Shown here: positions 1 to 5,839 of the stretch, piece by piece
Numbering within the stretch: the stretch's first letter is position 1
How the letters are laid out: every line of letters begins with the position of its first letter
Assembly (NCBI GenBank): GCA_030038715.1
Contig: JASHSO010000551.1
Location: forward strand, 1 to 6,123
Length of the DNA stretch: 6,123 nucleotides
From: Streptosporangiaceae bacterium
Lineage (GTDB): Bacteria > Actinomycetota > Actinomycetes > Streptosporangiales > Streptosporangiaceae
Direction: 5' to 3'
The notes under the pieces: generated by a model
What the model was told of the DNA's origin: nothing
The model's input: the letters and a program-made list of their open reading frames with translations, nothing else
The model's database searches: none
Position numbers and translations under genes: made by a program

Positions 1-207
1 CGCCACGTTGATGACGTAGGGCGCATGGACATAGCCGTCAACGTCGGCTGCCGCGAAGGCCGCCCGGACCGCCCCTGGCTCACCGGGAAGGACGGGAGCC
101 TTCCAGCCCTGCGGGTCACCGAGGAAAAACTGCACGGCACCGGCACCGATCGCCTGCGCCTGCGCCAGCGGGTCTCCCTCATGCAGGTGTATCCCGATCC
201 GGGTCAT
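1..207 (-). CDS. Endonuclease IV-like AP endonuclease (deoxyribonuclease IV family), N-terminal 69 residues, cut by left window edge
   Basis: The gene starts at the ATG whose complement is at 205-207 and stays open to base 1, giving 69 residues. Residues 24-38 (AVQFFLGDPQGWKAP) match the early 'VQFFLGDPQxWKxP' strand of the actinobacterial endonuclease IV group. Residues 60-68 (VHAPYVINV) match the block that in E. coli Nfo holds the zinc ligand His69; the counterpart here is His61. The family is a TIM barrel with three zinc ions that cuts DNA 5' of abasic sites in base excision repair. No in-frame start codon lies in the 43 bases upstream, which supports this start, although no clear Shine-Dalgarno sequence precedes it. 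It follows the small membrane protein gene on the same strand with a 60-base gap, so co-transcription is possible. Family assignment is strong. Activity is not provable because the remaining metal ligands lie outside the window. Confidence 0.85.
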   Translation of the reverse strand, partial: MTRIGIHLHEGDPLAQAQAIGAGAVQFFLGDPQGWKAPVLPGEPGAVRAAFAAADVDGYVHAPYVINVA

Positions 208-267
208 CTGCCGAGCGTATCGGTATGGCGATCGCGGGGTGCCCGGCTTAGCCCGGCATCGACGAGC

Positions 268-579
268 CTAGCCGAACCCGCCGTGCGCGATGCCCAATCC
301 CATCCCGACAAAGCCCGCCACGATGCCGGCCACGATGAAGATCCGCTCCTCCCTGGTCGCGGACTCCAGCTGTGCCACGAGGCCGACCGCGAGGGCGACC
401 ATGCCGATGATGGTCGCGAGCACGTGAGCCTTGACCACCAGGGACAGCGCAAAGGCAGTGATGCCGGCCACGAAGGTGAACGCGGTGACGGCATTCAACA
501 ACGGATGTCGTCGGCCATCGCTATTCAGAGTCAGGCGGGCCGGACGGCGGCCAGTCTGCGCGCTGATGGTCTCGGGCAT
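268..579 (-). CDS. Small membrane protein of unknown function, three predicted transmembrane helices
   Basis: This 103-residue protein starts MPETISAQ. I chose this ATG because a strong GGAGGT lies 7 bases before it on the minus strand; an in-frame ATG 60 codons further out would overlap the rpsF ribosome binding site and adds only low-complexity sequence. After a basic cytoplasmic-looking N-terminus (about residues 1-26) there are three hydrophobic stretches, roughly 28-50, 52-70 and 80-100. A short charged loop (ESATREER) sits between the second and third. No enzymatic motif is visible and I do not recognise the family. It is transcribed divergently from rpsF and sits 60 bases upstream of the endonuclease IV-like gene. 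Coding status is well supported by the hydrophobic pattern and the ribosome binding site; function is unknown. Confidence 0.75.
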   Translation of the reverse strand: MPETISAQTGRRPARLTLNSDGRRHPLLNAVTAFTFVAGITAFALSLVVKAHVLATIIGMVALAVGLVAQLESATREERIFIVAGIVAGFVGMGLGIAHGGFG

Positions 580-662
580 CAGTGCTACCTCCAAAGCCGA
601 GGGTGGAGCCTCCCGTCGCTGTCTCAGTGTCTTCCCGTCGGGTCCAGAATGGAACCCCCGGC

Positions 663-671
663 TGGTAAGCT
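663..671 (+). promoter_or_regulatory. Candidate extended -10 promoter element for the rpsF operon
   Basis: TGGTAAGCT fits an extended -10 (TGn-TAnnnT) and is the best sigma-A-like -10 in the divergent gap between the membrane protein gene and rpsF. No convincing -35 lies 16-18 bases upstream. If it is used, the rpsF leader would be about 90 nucleotides long and would include the hairpin at 719-737. Confidence 0.3.
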
Positions 672-718
672 GGCCCGGCCGCGCGAGGACAGTCGGCACC
701 AGGCGCGCGGCCCCTCCT

Positions 719-737
719 GTCACGGAAGGACCGTGAC
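719..737 (+). promoter_or_regulatory. Perfect 7-bp hairpin in the rpsF leader
   Basis: GTCACGG (719-725) and CCGTGAC (731-737) are exact inverted repeats around the loop AAGGA. The hairpin ends 13 bases before the rpsF Shine-Dalgarno AGGAGG (751-756). In several bacteria the S6:S18 complex represses its own operon by binding a leader structure, so a leader hairpin here is in a sensible place. I could not fit the published S6:S18 motif with confidence, so the regulatory role is inference. Confidence 0.35.
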
Positions 738-767
738 CGTCTGAGTCCAGAGGAGGCATGCGAGACC

Positions 768-1058
768 ATGCGCCGCTACGAGATGATGATCATTCTTGAT
801 CCCTCGCTCGAAGAGCGCACCGTCGAGCCGTCGCTCGATCAGTTCCTGAGGGTCGTCACTACCGGTGGCGGGACCGTGGAAAAGGTCGACGTCTGGGGCA
901 GGCGGCGGCTGGCTTACGAGATCGACCACAAGTCGGAAGGCATCTACACCGTCGTCGAGATGGTGGCTGAGCCGGATACCGTCAAGGAGCTCGACCGCCA
1001 GCTCAACCTCAACGAGGCGGTCCTGCGGACCAAGATCTTGCGGCCCGACCTGCACTAG
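768..1058 (+). CDS. rpsF: 30S ribosomal protein S6
   Basis: This 96-residue protein has the normal length for actinobacterial S6. It opens [16 protein letters not shown], the first beta strand typical of the family. It continues through the [19 protein letters not shown] segment (about residues 33-52) and ends in [17 protein letters not shown]6 sits on the platform of the 30S subunit and binds S18 directly, which explains why rpsR is in the same cluster. The start is set by AGGAGG at 751-756, 11 bases before the ATG. It is the first gene of the plus-strand cluster and is followed after 53 bases by ssb. No truncation or unusual residue is seen. Confidence 0.98.
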   Translation: MRRYEMMIILDPSLEERTVEPSLDQFLRVVTTGGGTVEKVDVWGRRRLAYEIDHKSEGIYTVVEMVAEPDTVKELDRQLNLNEAVLRTKILRPDLH

Positions 1059-1111
1059 CCAGGTAGCGGCCGCCCGAGCTCAAGTAGATGCGAGCGAGCG
1101 GGAGTAACCCG

Positions 1112-1624
1112 ATGGCAGCAGGCGACACCACGATCACGATCATCGGCAACCTCGTCGGCGATCCGGAATTGCGTTACACACCGACCGGCCAGGCCGTGGC
1201 CACGTTCCGCGTTGCCTCGACGCCCAGGTACCTGGACAGGTCGACCAACGAGTGGAAGGACGGCGACTCGCTGTTCTTGTCCTGCAACGTCTGGCGGCAG
1301 GCCGCCGAGAACGTGGCGGAGAGCCTGCAGCGCGGCATGCGGGTGATCGTCTCCGGGCGGCTGCGACAGCGGTCGTACGAGACCAAGGAAGGCGAGAAGC
1401 GGACAGTCTACGAGGTCGAGGTCGACGAGGTCGGGCCCTCGCTGCGCAACGCCTCCGCCAAGGTGACGAAGTCCACCAGGTCTGCCGCGGGCAGCGGCTT
1501 CAGCGGCCCGTCCGGACAAGGCGGCCAGGCCGGGTATGGTGGGAACGGCGGTCGCGCGGCCGACGACCCATGGGCCGCCGATCCCGGCGGCGACAGCGGC
1601 TTTTCCGACGAGCCGCCTTTCTGA
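1112..1624 (+). CDS. ssb: Single-stranded DNA-binding protein
   Basis: This 170-residue SSB coats single-stranded DNA at replication forks and repair sites. The OB fold spans about residues 5-112, opening with [21 protein letters not shown] and including [21 protein letters not shown] and the basic [17 protein letters not shown] stretch. A flexible Gly/Ser-rich linker (about 113-160) leads to the acidic tip SDEPPF, the conserved site by which SSB recruits partner proteins. I start it at 1112 (MAAGDTT) because GGGAG at 1100-1104 lies 7 bases upstream; the in-frame ATG at 1088 would add eight residues unlike the family and would overlap that ribosome binding site. It sits between rpsF and rpsR in the usual bacterial order and acts with the DnaB encoded downstream. 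Confidence 0.97.
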   Translation: MAAGDTTITIIGNLVGDPELRYTPTGQAVATFRVASTPRYLDRSTNEWKDGDSLFLSCNVWRQAAENVAESLQRGMRVIVSGRLRQRSYETKEGEKRTVYEVEVDEVGPSLRNASAKVTKSTRSAAGSGFSGPSGQGGQAGYGGNGGRAADDPWAADPGGDSGFSDEPPF

Positions 1625-1650
1625 CGCCGGCATTTCAGTAAATCGACCAT

Positions 1651-1705
1651 CCCCGCCCTTGGCGGGGCTCTGCGAACCCTCCCGGCTCGTCGCCGGGACT
1701 GCGAA
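1651..1705 (+). promoter_or_regulatory. Two consecutive hairpins, each followed by CTGCGAA, between ssb and rpsR
   Basis: Hairpin 1 is CCCCGCC (1651-1657), loop CTT, GGCGGGG (1661-1667). Hairpin 2 is CCCGGC (1681-1686), loop TCGTC, GCCGGG (1692-1697). Both stems are perfect, and each is followed by the same heptamer, CTGCGAA, at 1670-1676 and 1699-1705. The second heptamer runs into the rpsR Shine-Dalgarno AAGGAG (1704-1709). Neither stem has a T-run, so a classical terminator is unlikely. A translational or RNA-processing control of rpsR is possible but is inference. Confidence 0.45.
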
Positions 1706-1716
1706 GGAGCACCACG

Positions 1717-1953
1717 ATGGCCAAGCCACCGATCCGCAAGCCGAAGAAGAAGGTGTGCCTGTTCTGCCAGGAGGGCGTCGTCCGGGTGGACTACAAGGAC
1801 ACCGGGCTGCTGCGGAAGTTCATCTCCGACCGCGGCAAGATCCGCGCTCGGCGTGTGTCCGGCAATTGCACCCAGCACCAGCGCGATGTCGCCACGGCGA
1901 TCAAGAATGCGCGGGAGATGGCCCTGCTGCCCTACACGAGCACGGCGCGCTGA
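1717..1953 (+). CDS. rpsR: 30S ribosomal protein S18, zinc-ribbon (C+) form
   Basis: This 78-residue S18 has a basic N-terminus (PIRKPKKK) and the core [22 protein letters not shown], ending in [11 protein letters not shown]. Cys14 and Cys17 (CLFC) plus Cys51 and His54 (GNCTQH) form a CxxC...CxxH set, the zinc-binding 'C+' version known from actinobacteria. Zinc-free paralogues that replace it under zinc starvation are known in that phylum, so a second rpsR elsewhere in this genome would not be surprising. S18 binds S6 on the 30S platform. AAGGAG at 1704-1709 lies 7 bases before the ATG. rplI follows after 21 bases. Confidence 0.97.
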   Translation: MAKPPIRKPKKKVCLFCQEGVVRVDYKDTGLLRKFISDRGKIRARRVSGNCTQHQRDVATAIKNAREMALLPYTSTAR

Positions 1954-1974
1954 GGCCGGGAGGTAGCCGACATC

Positions 1975-2439
1975 ATGAGCGGTAAGCCGATGAAGCTCAT
2001 CCTGACCCAGGAGGTCTCCGGCCTCGGCGAGCCGGGCGACGTGGTCGAGGTGAAGGCCGGTTACGGCCGTAACTACCTAGTGCCGCGGAGCCTGGCCATG
2101 CCGTGGACCCGCGGCTCACAGCAGCAGGTCGAGATGATCAAGCGCGGCCGGTCAGCGCGCGAGATTCGCAGTCTTGACGATGCACGGGAGACGGCCGATC
2201 GGCTGTCCGGGCTCAAGGTCAGGTTGCACAAGCGAGCGGGCGGAGGAGGTCGGCTGTTCGGCTCGATCTCGACAGCCGACATCGCGACCGCGGTGCGCAG
2301 CGCGGGAGGCCCGGAGCTCGACAGGCGCAAGATCGAGATCAAGAACCCGATCAAGACCGTGGGCTCGCATCAGGTGGCCGTCCGGCTGCACCCCGAGGTC
2401 AGCGCCACGATCGACGTCGAGGTCGAGGCTGCGACCTGA
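1975..2439 (+). CDS. rplI: 50S ribosomal protein L9
   Basis: The 154-residue protein matches the usual L9 length of about 150. The N-terminal rRNA-binding domain shows MKLILTQEVSGLG (6-18), GDVVEV (21-26) and the signature GYGRNYLVP (29-37). A charged connecting helix follows (about 45-75), then the C-terminal domain beginning near RLFGSISTADIATAV. L9 binds 23S rRNA near the L1 stalk and helps keep reading frame. I use the ATG at 1975 because GGGAGGT (1958-1964) is 10 bases away; the ATG at 1990 would match the family's usual MK start but is 25 bases from that site. It is the last clear gene of the operon. No obvious terminator follows within 40 bases. Confidence 0.97.
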   Translation: MSGKPMKLILTQEVSGLGEPGDVVEVKAGYGRNYLVPRSLAMPWTRGSQQQVEMIKRGRSAREIRSLDDARETADRLSGLKVRLHKRAGGGGRLFGSISTADIATAVRSAGGPELDRRKIEIKNPIKTVGSHQVAVRLHPEVSATIDVEVEAAT

Positions 2440-2474
2440 CGCGACCGGATGAGGCCGGGTCACCCCGTTCCCCG

Positions 2475-2693
2475 TCATGGTGAGCCATAGCGCTCCGCCA
2501 GCCTGGCAAGCTCAGGGTCGGCGGCGGCGACAGTGGCCCATGCGTTCGCCAGCCGACCGGAAACGCCGGCTTCTTCGCCAGCGTCGCCCGCGCTGACGGC
2601 AGCCTCCACCGCATCGATTGCCGCGCCCAGGTGGGTGGCTAGGTCCGCTTTGGGCCGTCGCTGGGAGCCGGCTGCCGACTGGGTCGAACACAT
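2475..2693 (-). CDS. Possible small hypothetical protein convergent with rplI
   Basis: The minus strand is open for 72 codons from an ATG at 2693, or 78 from a TTG at 2711. I do not recognise the product. It is Ala-rich and helical-looking. The last 40 residues (about SGRLANAWATVAAADPELARLAERYGSP) read like a real actinobacterial protein, with a good mix of charged and hydrophobic residues, whereas the opposite strand gives a low-complexity shadow. Against it, neither start has a convincing ribosome binding site and the protein is short. It faces rplI tail to tail with a 35-base gap. It could be a true small gene, the remnant of a longer one, or chance. Confidence 0.35.
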   Translation of the reverse strand: MCSTQSAAGSQRRPKADLATHLGAAIDAVEAAVSAGDAGEEAGVSGRLANAWATVAAADPELARLAERYGSP

Positions 2694-2805
2694 GCTCGAA
2701 TCGTACTGCAAGCCGATCTCGGAGGCGGGGCAAATGGCAGATCTGCTTGCCTGCTTAGCGATCCCGGCCAGCCTTACTGGCTAACGTTGGACGTCAAATC
2801 CCCAG

Positions 2806-2997
2806 TGTGGATAACTTGCCGTTCTGCCGCCGTTCTAGGCAGCCGAGAAAATTCTTCTATGCACAGCCAGTGCAGACAGTTCCCGCAGGCCGGTGCCCGT
2901 GTTGTAACCGGGCCGCCCGGATGTGCACAAGGATCCCCCCAGGCTGCGCACAGCACTCGCGGCGTGTCTTCACAACCTGTCCACAGACCTGTGCACA
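2806..2997. promoter_or_regulatory. Cluster of DnaA-box-like sites upstream of dnaB
   Basis: One site is a perfect classical DnaA box: TGTGGATAA at 2806-2814, which is TTATCCACA on the minus strand. Nearby are CTATGCACA (2857-2865, one mismatch to TTATnCACA), TGTGCACAA (2922-2930, which is TTGTGCACA on the minus strand, one mismatch to the actinobacterial TTGTCCACA), CTGTCCACA (2977-2985, one mismatch) and CTGTGCACA (2989-2997, two mismatches). CTGCGCACA at 2944-2952 is weaker. A short AT-rich tract (2846-2860) lies beside the second box. Several such sites within 190 bases of GC-rich DNA, directly before the replicative helicase gene, suggest DnaA control of dnaB or DnaA titration. Binding itself is inference. 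Confidence 0.55.
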
Positions 2998-3001
2998 GCA
3001 T

Positions 3002-3023
3002 GACTCGACGTCGCGGCCGAGTC
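3002..3023. repeat. Inverted repeat in the dnaB upstream region
   Basis: GACTCG (3002-3007) and CGAGTC (3018-3023) are exact inverted repeats separated by 10 bases, just after the last DnaA-like box. In GC-rich DNA a 6-bp repeat may be chance. It is listed because it lies in the presumed promoter region of dnaB. Confidence 0.25.
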
Positions 3024-3040
3024 GCAGCAGACTGTCGGAA

Positions 3041-3056
3041 CCGTTCGATAGAACGG
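3041..3056. promoter_or_regulatory. Perfect inverted repeat CCGTTC-GATA-GAACGG before dnaB
   Basis: Two 6-base arms surround a 4-base spacer, ending 34 bases before the dnaB start. The symmetry and position suit a repressor operator. The half-site order is GTTC-N4-GAAC, the reverse of the actinobacterial LexA box GAAC-N4-GTTC, so it should not be called a LexA site. Confidence 0.35.
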
Positions 3057-3090
3057 GGCGTGGGCCGGACAGCGTCGGGGAGGCGAGACG

Positions 3091-5427
3091 GTGAGCGTCG
3101 CGGAGATCGTGCCGTCGGGCGGCGACTTCGAGCGCACGCCGCCACATGACCTGGCGGCCGAGCAATGCGTCCTTGGCGGCATGATGCTGTCGAAGGACGC
3201 GATCTCCGATGTGCTCGACGTCATCAAGGCGCACGACTACTACCGTCCCGCCCATCAGATCGTGCATGAGGTCATTCTCGACCTGTACGGGCGAGGCGAG
3301 CCCGCGGACGCGGTGACCGTCGCAGCGGAGCTGACCAAGCGCGGCGAGATCGGCAGGATGGGCGGCGCGCCCTACCTGCACACGCTGATCGCGGCCGTGC
3401 CGACGGCGGCGAACGCCGGCTACTACGCCAGGATCGTGCGCGAGCGGGCGATCCTGCGCCGCCTCGTGGAGGTCGGAACGCGGATCGTCCAGCTTGGCTA
3501 CGCGGGCGACGCGGACGCGGACGAGCTGGTCGACCGCGCCGAGGCAGAGGTCTACGGCGTGACCGATCGCCGGATCAGCGAGGACTACCTGCCGCTTGCC
3601 GAGATCATGCCGGGTGCGCTCGAGGAACTCGAGGCGATCGGCAGCCGCGGCGGGACGCTGTCGGGTGTGCCGACCGGATTCGCTGACCTGGACGCTCTCA
3701 CCAACGGACTGCACCCGGGCCAGATGGTCGTGATCGCGGCCCGTCCGGCGATCGGCAAGTCGGCGCTGTCGTTGGACATAGCTCGCGCGGCGTCGATCAA
3801 GCACGGGCTGACCTCGGTGCTGTTCAGCCTGGAGATGAGTCGCAACGAGATCACTATGCGGCTGCTCTCCGCCGAGTCGCGGGTGCCGCTGCAGGCGATG
3901 CGGACGGGACGCCTGGGTGATGACGACTGGACCAGGCTGGCCAGGCGGATGAGCGAGGTCGTCGATGCGCCGCTGTTCATCGACGACTCGCCGAACATGT
4001 CGATGATGGAGATCCGATCTAAGTGCAGGAGGCTCAAGCAGCGAAACGACCTGCGGCTGGTCATCGTGGACTACCTGCAGCTCATGACGTCGGCGAGGCG
4101 AGTCGAGAGCCGCCAGCAGGAGGTCTCGGAGCTGTCGCGGTCGCTGAAGCTGCTGGCGAAGGAACTCGACGTTCCCGTGGTCGCGGTCGCCCAGCTCAAC
4201 AGGGGCCCGGAACTGCGCAATGACAAACGGCCTGTGCTGGCCGATCTGCGGGAGAGCGGCTGCCTGACGGCTGCGACGCGGGTAGTGCGTGCGGATACCA
4301 ACGAGGAGGTGTCACTGGGCGAGCTGGTTGCCACCGGCCAGCGCGACATTCCGGTCTGGGCGCTAGACGACCGGCTGAAGTACGTCAGCGCGACGATGAG
4401 CCACGCGTTCCCGACAGGGCGTAAGGAGGTCTTCCTGCTCCGCCTCGCTTCCGGTCGGCGCATCGAGGCGACGGCGAATCACCGGTTTCGCACTCTCGAC
4501 GGCTGGATGCCGCTGGCTGAGCTTTCCCCGGGTTCGCGCATCGCCGTGCCTCGCTGCGTGCCGCCACCGCTGCGACCGAAGCGGTGGCCAGCAGACCGGG
4601 TAGGACAGCTGGCGCAGCTGCTGGGGCGCTCGGCGGCGGGGTCCGTGCCATCGGGAGTGTTCCAGCTGCCAGCCGACCAGGTGGCGCTGTTCTTGCGACA
4701 GCTGTGGGCCGTCGGCGGTGCTGTCACGATCCACCGCAATGGCCGCGGCGGGCAGATCCGCTACGGCTCGAGCAGCCGGCGGCTTCTGGACGACGTGGCC
4801 AGTCTGCTTCGCCGCTTCTCGATCAACGTCCGGATATCCGACGGGCCCCCTGGTCCGCACGGGCCTGCGCACACGTTGGACGTGCCGGGGCTGGATGACC
4901 AGCTGACCTTCCTCGGGGAGATCGGCGGATGCGGATCTCTGGCGCGGCAGCGCGATCAGCTAGCGCAGGCCCTGCTGGCCCAACAGCGCATGTCCCACCG
5001 GCGGTTCGCGGCGGTAGCCGGCGCGGCATGGGCCGCTAGCTCGGTGCGGAGTCGCGCTACGGGCAGAAGCGGGTTGGCGACCCTCGCTGCGGTGCTGGAC
5101 GGCGCCGACCTGGATCTCCTGGCTAGCAACGACGTCCTGTGGGATGAGGTTGTGCTCGCAGAGTCGGTGGGGGTTCAGGACGTCTACGATGCGACAGTCG
5201 TTGGCCTGCACAATTTCATTGCCGATGGCATTTCAGTCCACAACAGCATCGAGCAGGACTCTGATGTCGTCATCCTGCTGCATCGTGAGGATGCCTACGA
5301 GAAGGAGTCTCCCCGGGCTGGCGAGGCGGACCTGATAGTAGCCAAACACCGCAATGGCCCTACCGCGACAGTGACCGTCGCATTCCAGGGGCACTACAGC
5401 CGTTTCACCGACATGGCCCGCATCTGA
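3091..5427 (+). CDS. dnaB: Replicative DNA helicase DnaB, interrupted by an intein
   Basis: The precursor has 778 residues; removing the intein (391-718) leaves a normal 450-residue DnaB. The hexameric helicase unwinds DNA ahead of the fork and loads primase. The N-terminal domain is visible from PPHDLAAEQCVLGGMM (about 17-32) to about 120, then a linker, then the RecA-like ATPase domain. Walker A is ARPAIGKS (217-224, Lys223, Ser224). Walker B is LVIVDYLQL with Asp327. The segment PVLADLRESG before the intein and SIEQDSDVVILLHREDAYEKES after it form the conserved motif just before the arginine finger, so the intein must splice for activity. The GTG start at 3091 has GGGGAGG (3077-3083) 7 bases upstream. 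The DnaA-box cluster and two inverted repeats precede it, and a strong hairpin follows at 5544. Confidence 0.97.
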   Translation: MSVAEIVPSGGDFERTPPHDLAAEQCVLGGMMLSKDAISDVLDVIKAHDYYRPAHQIVHEVILDLYGRGEPADAVTVAAELTKRGEIGRMGGAPYLHTLIAAVPTAANAGYYARIVRERAILRRLVEVGTRIVQLGYAGDADADELVDRAEAEVYGVTDRRISEDYLPLAEIMPGALEELEAIGSRGGTLSGVPTGFADLDALTNGLHPGQMVVIAARPAIGKSALSLDIARAASIKHGLTSVLFSLEMSRNEITMRLLSAESRVPLQAMRTGRLGDDDWTRLARRMSEVVDAPLFIDDSPNMSMMEIRSKCRRLKQRNDLRLVIVDYLQLMTSARRVESRQQEVSELSRSLKLLAKELDVPVVAVAQLNRGPELRNDKRPVLADLRESGCLTAATRVVRADTNEEVSLGELVATGQRDIPVWALDDRLKYVSATMSHAFPTGRKEVFLLRLASGRRIEATANHRFRTLDGWMPLAELSPGSRIAVPRCVPPPLRPKRWPADRVGQLAQLLGRSAAGSVPSGVFQLPADQVALFLRQLWAVGGAVTIHRNGRGGQIRYGSSSRRLLDDVASLLRRFSINVRISDGPPGPHGPAHTLDVPGLDDQLTFLGEIGGCGSLARQRDQLAQALLAQQRMSHRRFAAVAGAAWAASSVRSRATGRSGLATLAAVLDGADLDLLASNDVLWDEVVLAESVGVQDVYDATVVGLHNFIADGISVHNSIEQDSDVVILLHREDAYEKESPRAGEADLIVAKHRNGPTATVTVAFQGHYSRFTDMARI
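4261..5244 (+). other. DnaB intein, 328 residues, splicing blocks intact but homing endonuclease degenerate
   Basis: The intein begins at Cys391 (CLTAATRVVRADT, block A) and ends at His717-Asn718 (GISVHN, block G), followed by Ser719 as the +1 nucleophile. Block B is EATANHRF with Thr461 and His464. Block F is VYDATVVGLHNF with Asp700 and His707. All residues needed for class 1 splicing appear present. The insertion point RESG/SIEQD is the same as that of the Synechocystis DnaB intein. At 328 residues it is larger than a mini-intein (about 130-150), and the middle still resembles a LAGLIDADG endonuclease. However, the first motif stops after QLLG (509-512) and jumps within six residues to VPSGVFQLP (519-527), which in relatives lies far downstream. 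The second motif reads FLRQLWAVGGAV, with Gly542 where the catalytic Asp is expected. DNA cleavage is therefore unlikely. Confidence 0.93.
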
Positions 5428-5543
5428 GTGCCGCTGATCGGACGTGAATCTGCCTACAGCATCGGCGGCCACGTTCCTTGTCCCGGCAGCTCCACGGGCG
5501 TCGATGTTATGGCGCGGAAGGACAACGTGAGAGGTCGCCACGC

Positions 5544-5588
5544 GGCGCGAGACCCTACAGGTTCCGCCCTCCTGTAGGGTTTCGCGCC
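5544..5588 (+). terminator. Strong 18-bp hairpin downstream of dnaB, probable terminator
   Basis: The left arm GGCGCGAGACCCTACAGG (5544-5561) pairs with CCTGTAGGGTTTCGCGCC (5571-5588) around a 9-base loop. Seventeen of 18 positions are Watson-Crick and the other is a G-U pair in RNA. It lies 116 bases after the dnaB stop. No T-run follows, as is common for actinobacterial terminators. The symmetric stem would also fold in the opposite transcript. Confidence 0.7.
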
Positions 5589-5750
5589 CTACCGCGGCGA
5601 TCGCTGCCGCCACCGCCATGCGGGGGTGTCTGCTGTGCTGCTATCTCGTCGCTATCTGTTGCTGTGCGTAGCCTCCTCCTGCCCAGATGTGCGCTCGGAA
5701 TCGGCAGCGCGACGGACCCGAGGGAGGTTCCTTCGTTAGCTGTCAGTGTC
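5589..5750. other. Spacer with no recognised gene or RNA
   Basis: Between the terminator hairpin and the repeat array I see no plausible coding region, tRNA or mobile element end. An open plus-strand frame crosses it (5478-5762), but it runs through the terminator hairpin, has no ribosome binding site and encodes a Pro/Arg/Cys-rich low-complexity string. AGGGAGG at 5721-5727 looks like a ribosome binding site but is followed by no start codon at useful distance. Confidence 0.5.
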
Positions 5751-5752
5751 CG

Positions 5753-5830
5753 GCAGATCTAACGCACAGATCCCGCAAATCCAAAGCTCAACGCTCGGCA
5801 GATCTAAAGTCAGGTCGCCGCAGATCTAAA
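5753..5830 (+). repeat. Four phased direct repeats (consensus GCAGATCTAAA) upstream of the ATPase gene
   Basis: Copies begin at 5753 (GCAGATCTAAC), 5775 (GCAAATCCAAA), 5798 (GCAGATCTAAA) and 5820 (GCAGATCTAAA). The starts are 22, 23 and 22 bases apart, about two helical turns, so all copies face the same side of DNA. Each intact copy contains the palindrome AGATCT; the second copy is degenerate. The last copy ends 10 bases before the putative -10 box (5840-5845) and would cover the -35 region. This is the layout of an operator array for a cooperative regulator; the regulator is unknown. Confidence 0.7.
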
Positions 5831-5839
5831 CTGAGCGAC

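Noticed and set aside
268..759. 163-residue version of the membrane protein using an upstream ATG
   Set aside because: It would overlap the rpsF ribosome binding site and promoter region, adds 60 non-conserved-looking residues, and ignores the strong GGAGGT before the ATG at 579.
1088..1111. Upstream in-frame start for ssb
   Set aside because: The added residues MRASGSNP do not fit the SSB family, and the ribosome binding site GGGAG at 1100-1104 would then lie inside the gene.
2806..2997. Calling the DnaA-box cluster the chromosomal origin oriC
   Set aside because: Actinobacterial oriC normally lies between dnaA and dnaN, neither of which is here, and the number of good boxes is smaller than expected for oriC. 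It is kept as a regulatory or titration candidate.
3038..3056. LexA (SOS) box before dnaB
   Set aside because: The half-sites are in the wrong order (GTTC-N4-GAAC), and the only GAAC...GTTC pair (3038-3046) has a one-base spacer instead of four.
2857..3804. Long minus-strand open frame (315 codons) overlapping the start of dnaB
   Set aside because: It is an antisense shadow of dnaB: Arg/His/Asp-rich with no recognisable domain, while the plus strand encodes a fully conserved helicase.
4261..5244. Group I or II intron, or a separate gene inserted in dnaB
   Set aside because: The insertion is in frame, keeps the reading frame open from end to end and carries protein-splicing blocks, so it is an intein.
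5544..5588. Inverted-repeat end of an insertion sequence
   Set aside because: The arms are separated by only nine bases and no transposase is nearby, so a terminator hairpin is the simpler reading.
5478..5762. 94-codon plus-strand frame after dnaB
   Set aside because: It runs through the terminator hairpin, lacks a ribosome binding site and encodes low-complexity sequence.
5753..5830. CRISPR array
   Set aside because: The repeats are only about 11 bases with 11-12 base gaps, too short for CRISPR repeats and spacers, and they sit in a promoter.
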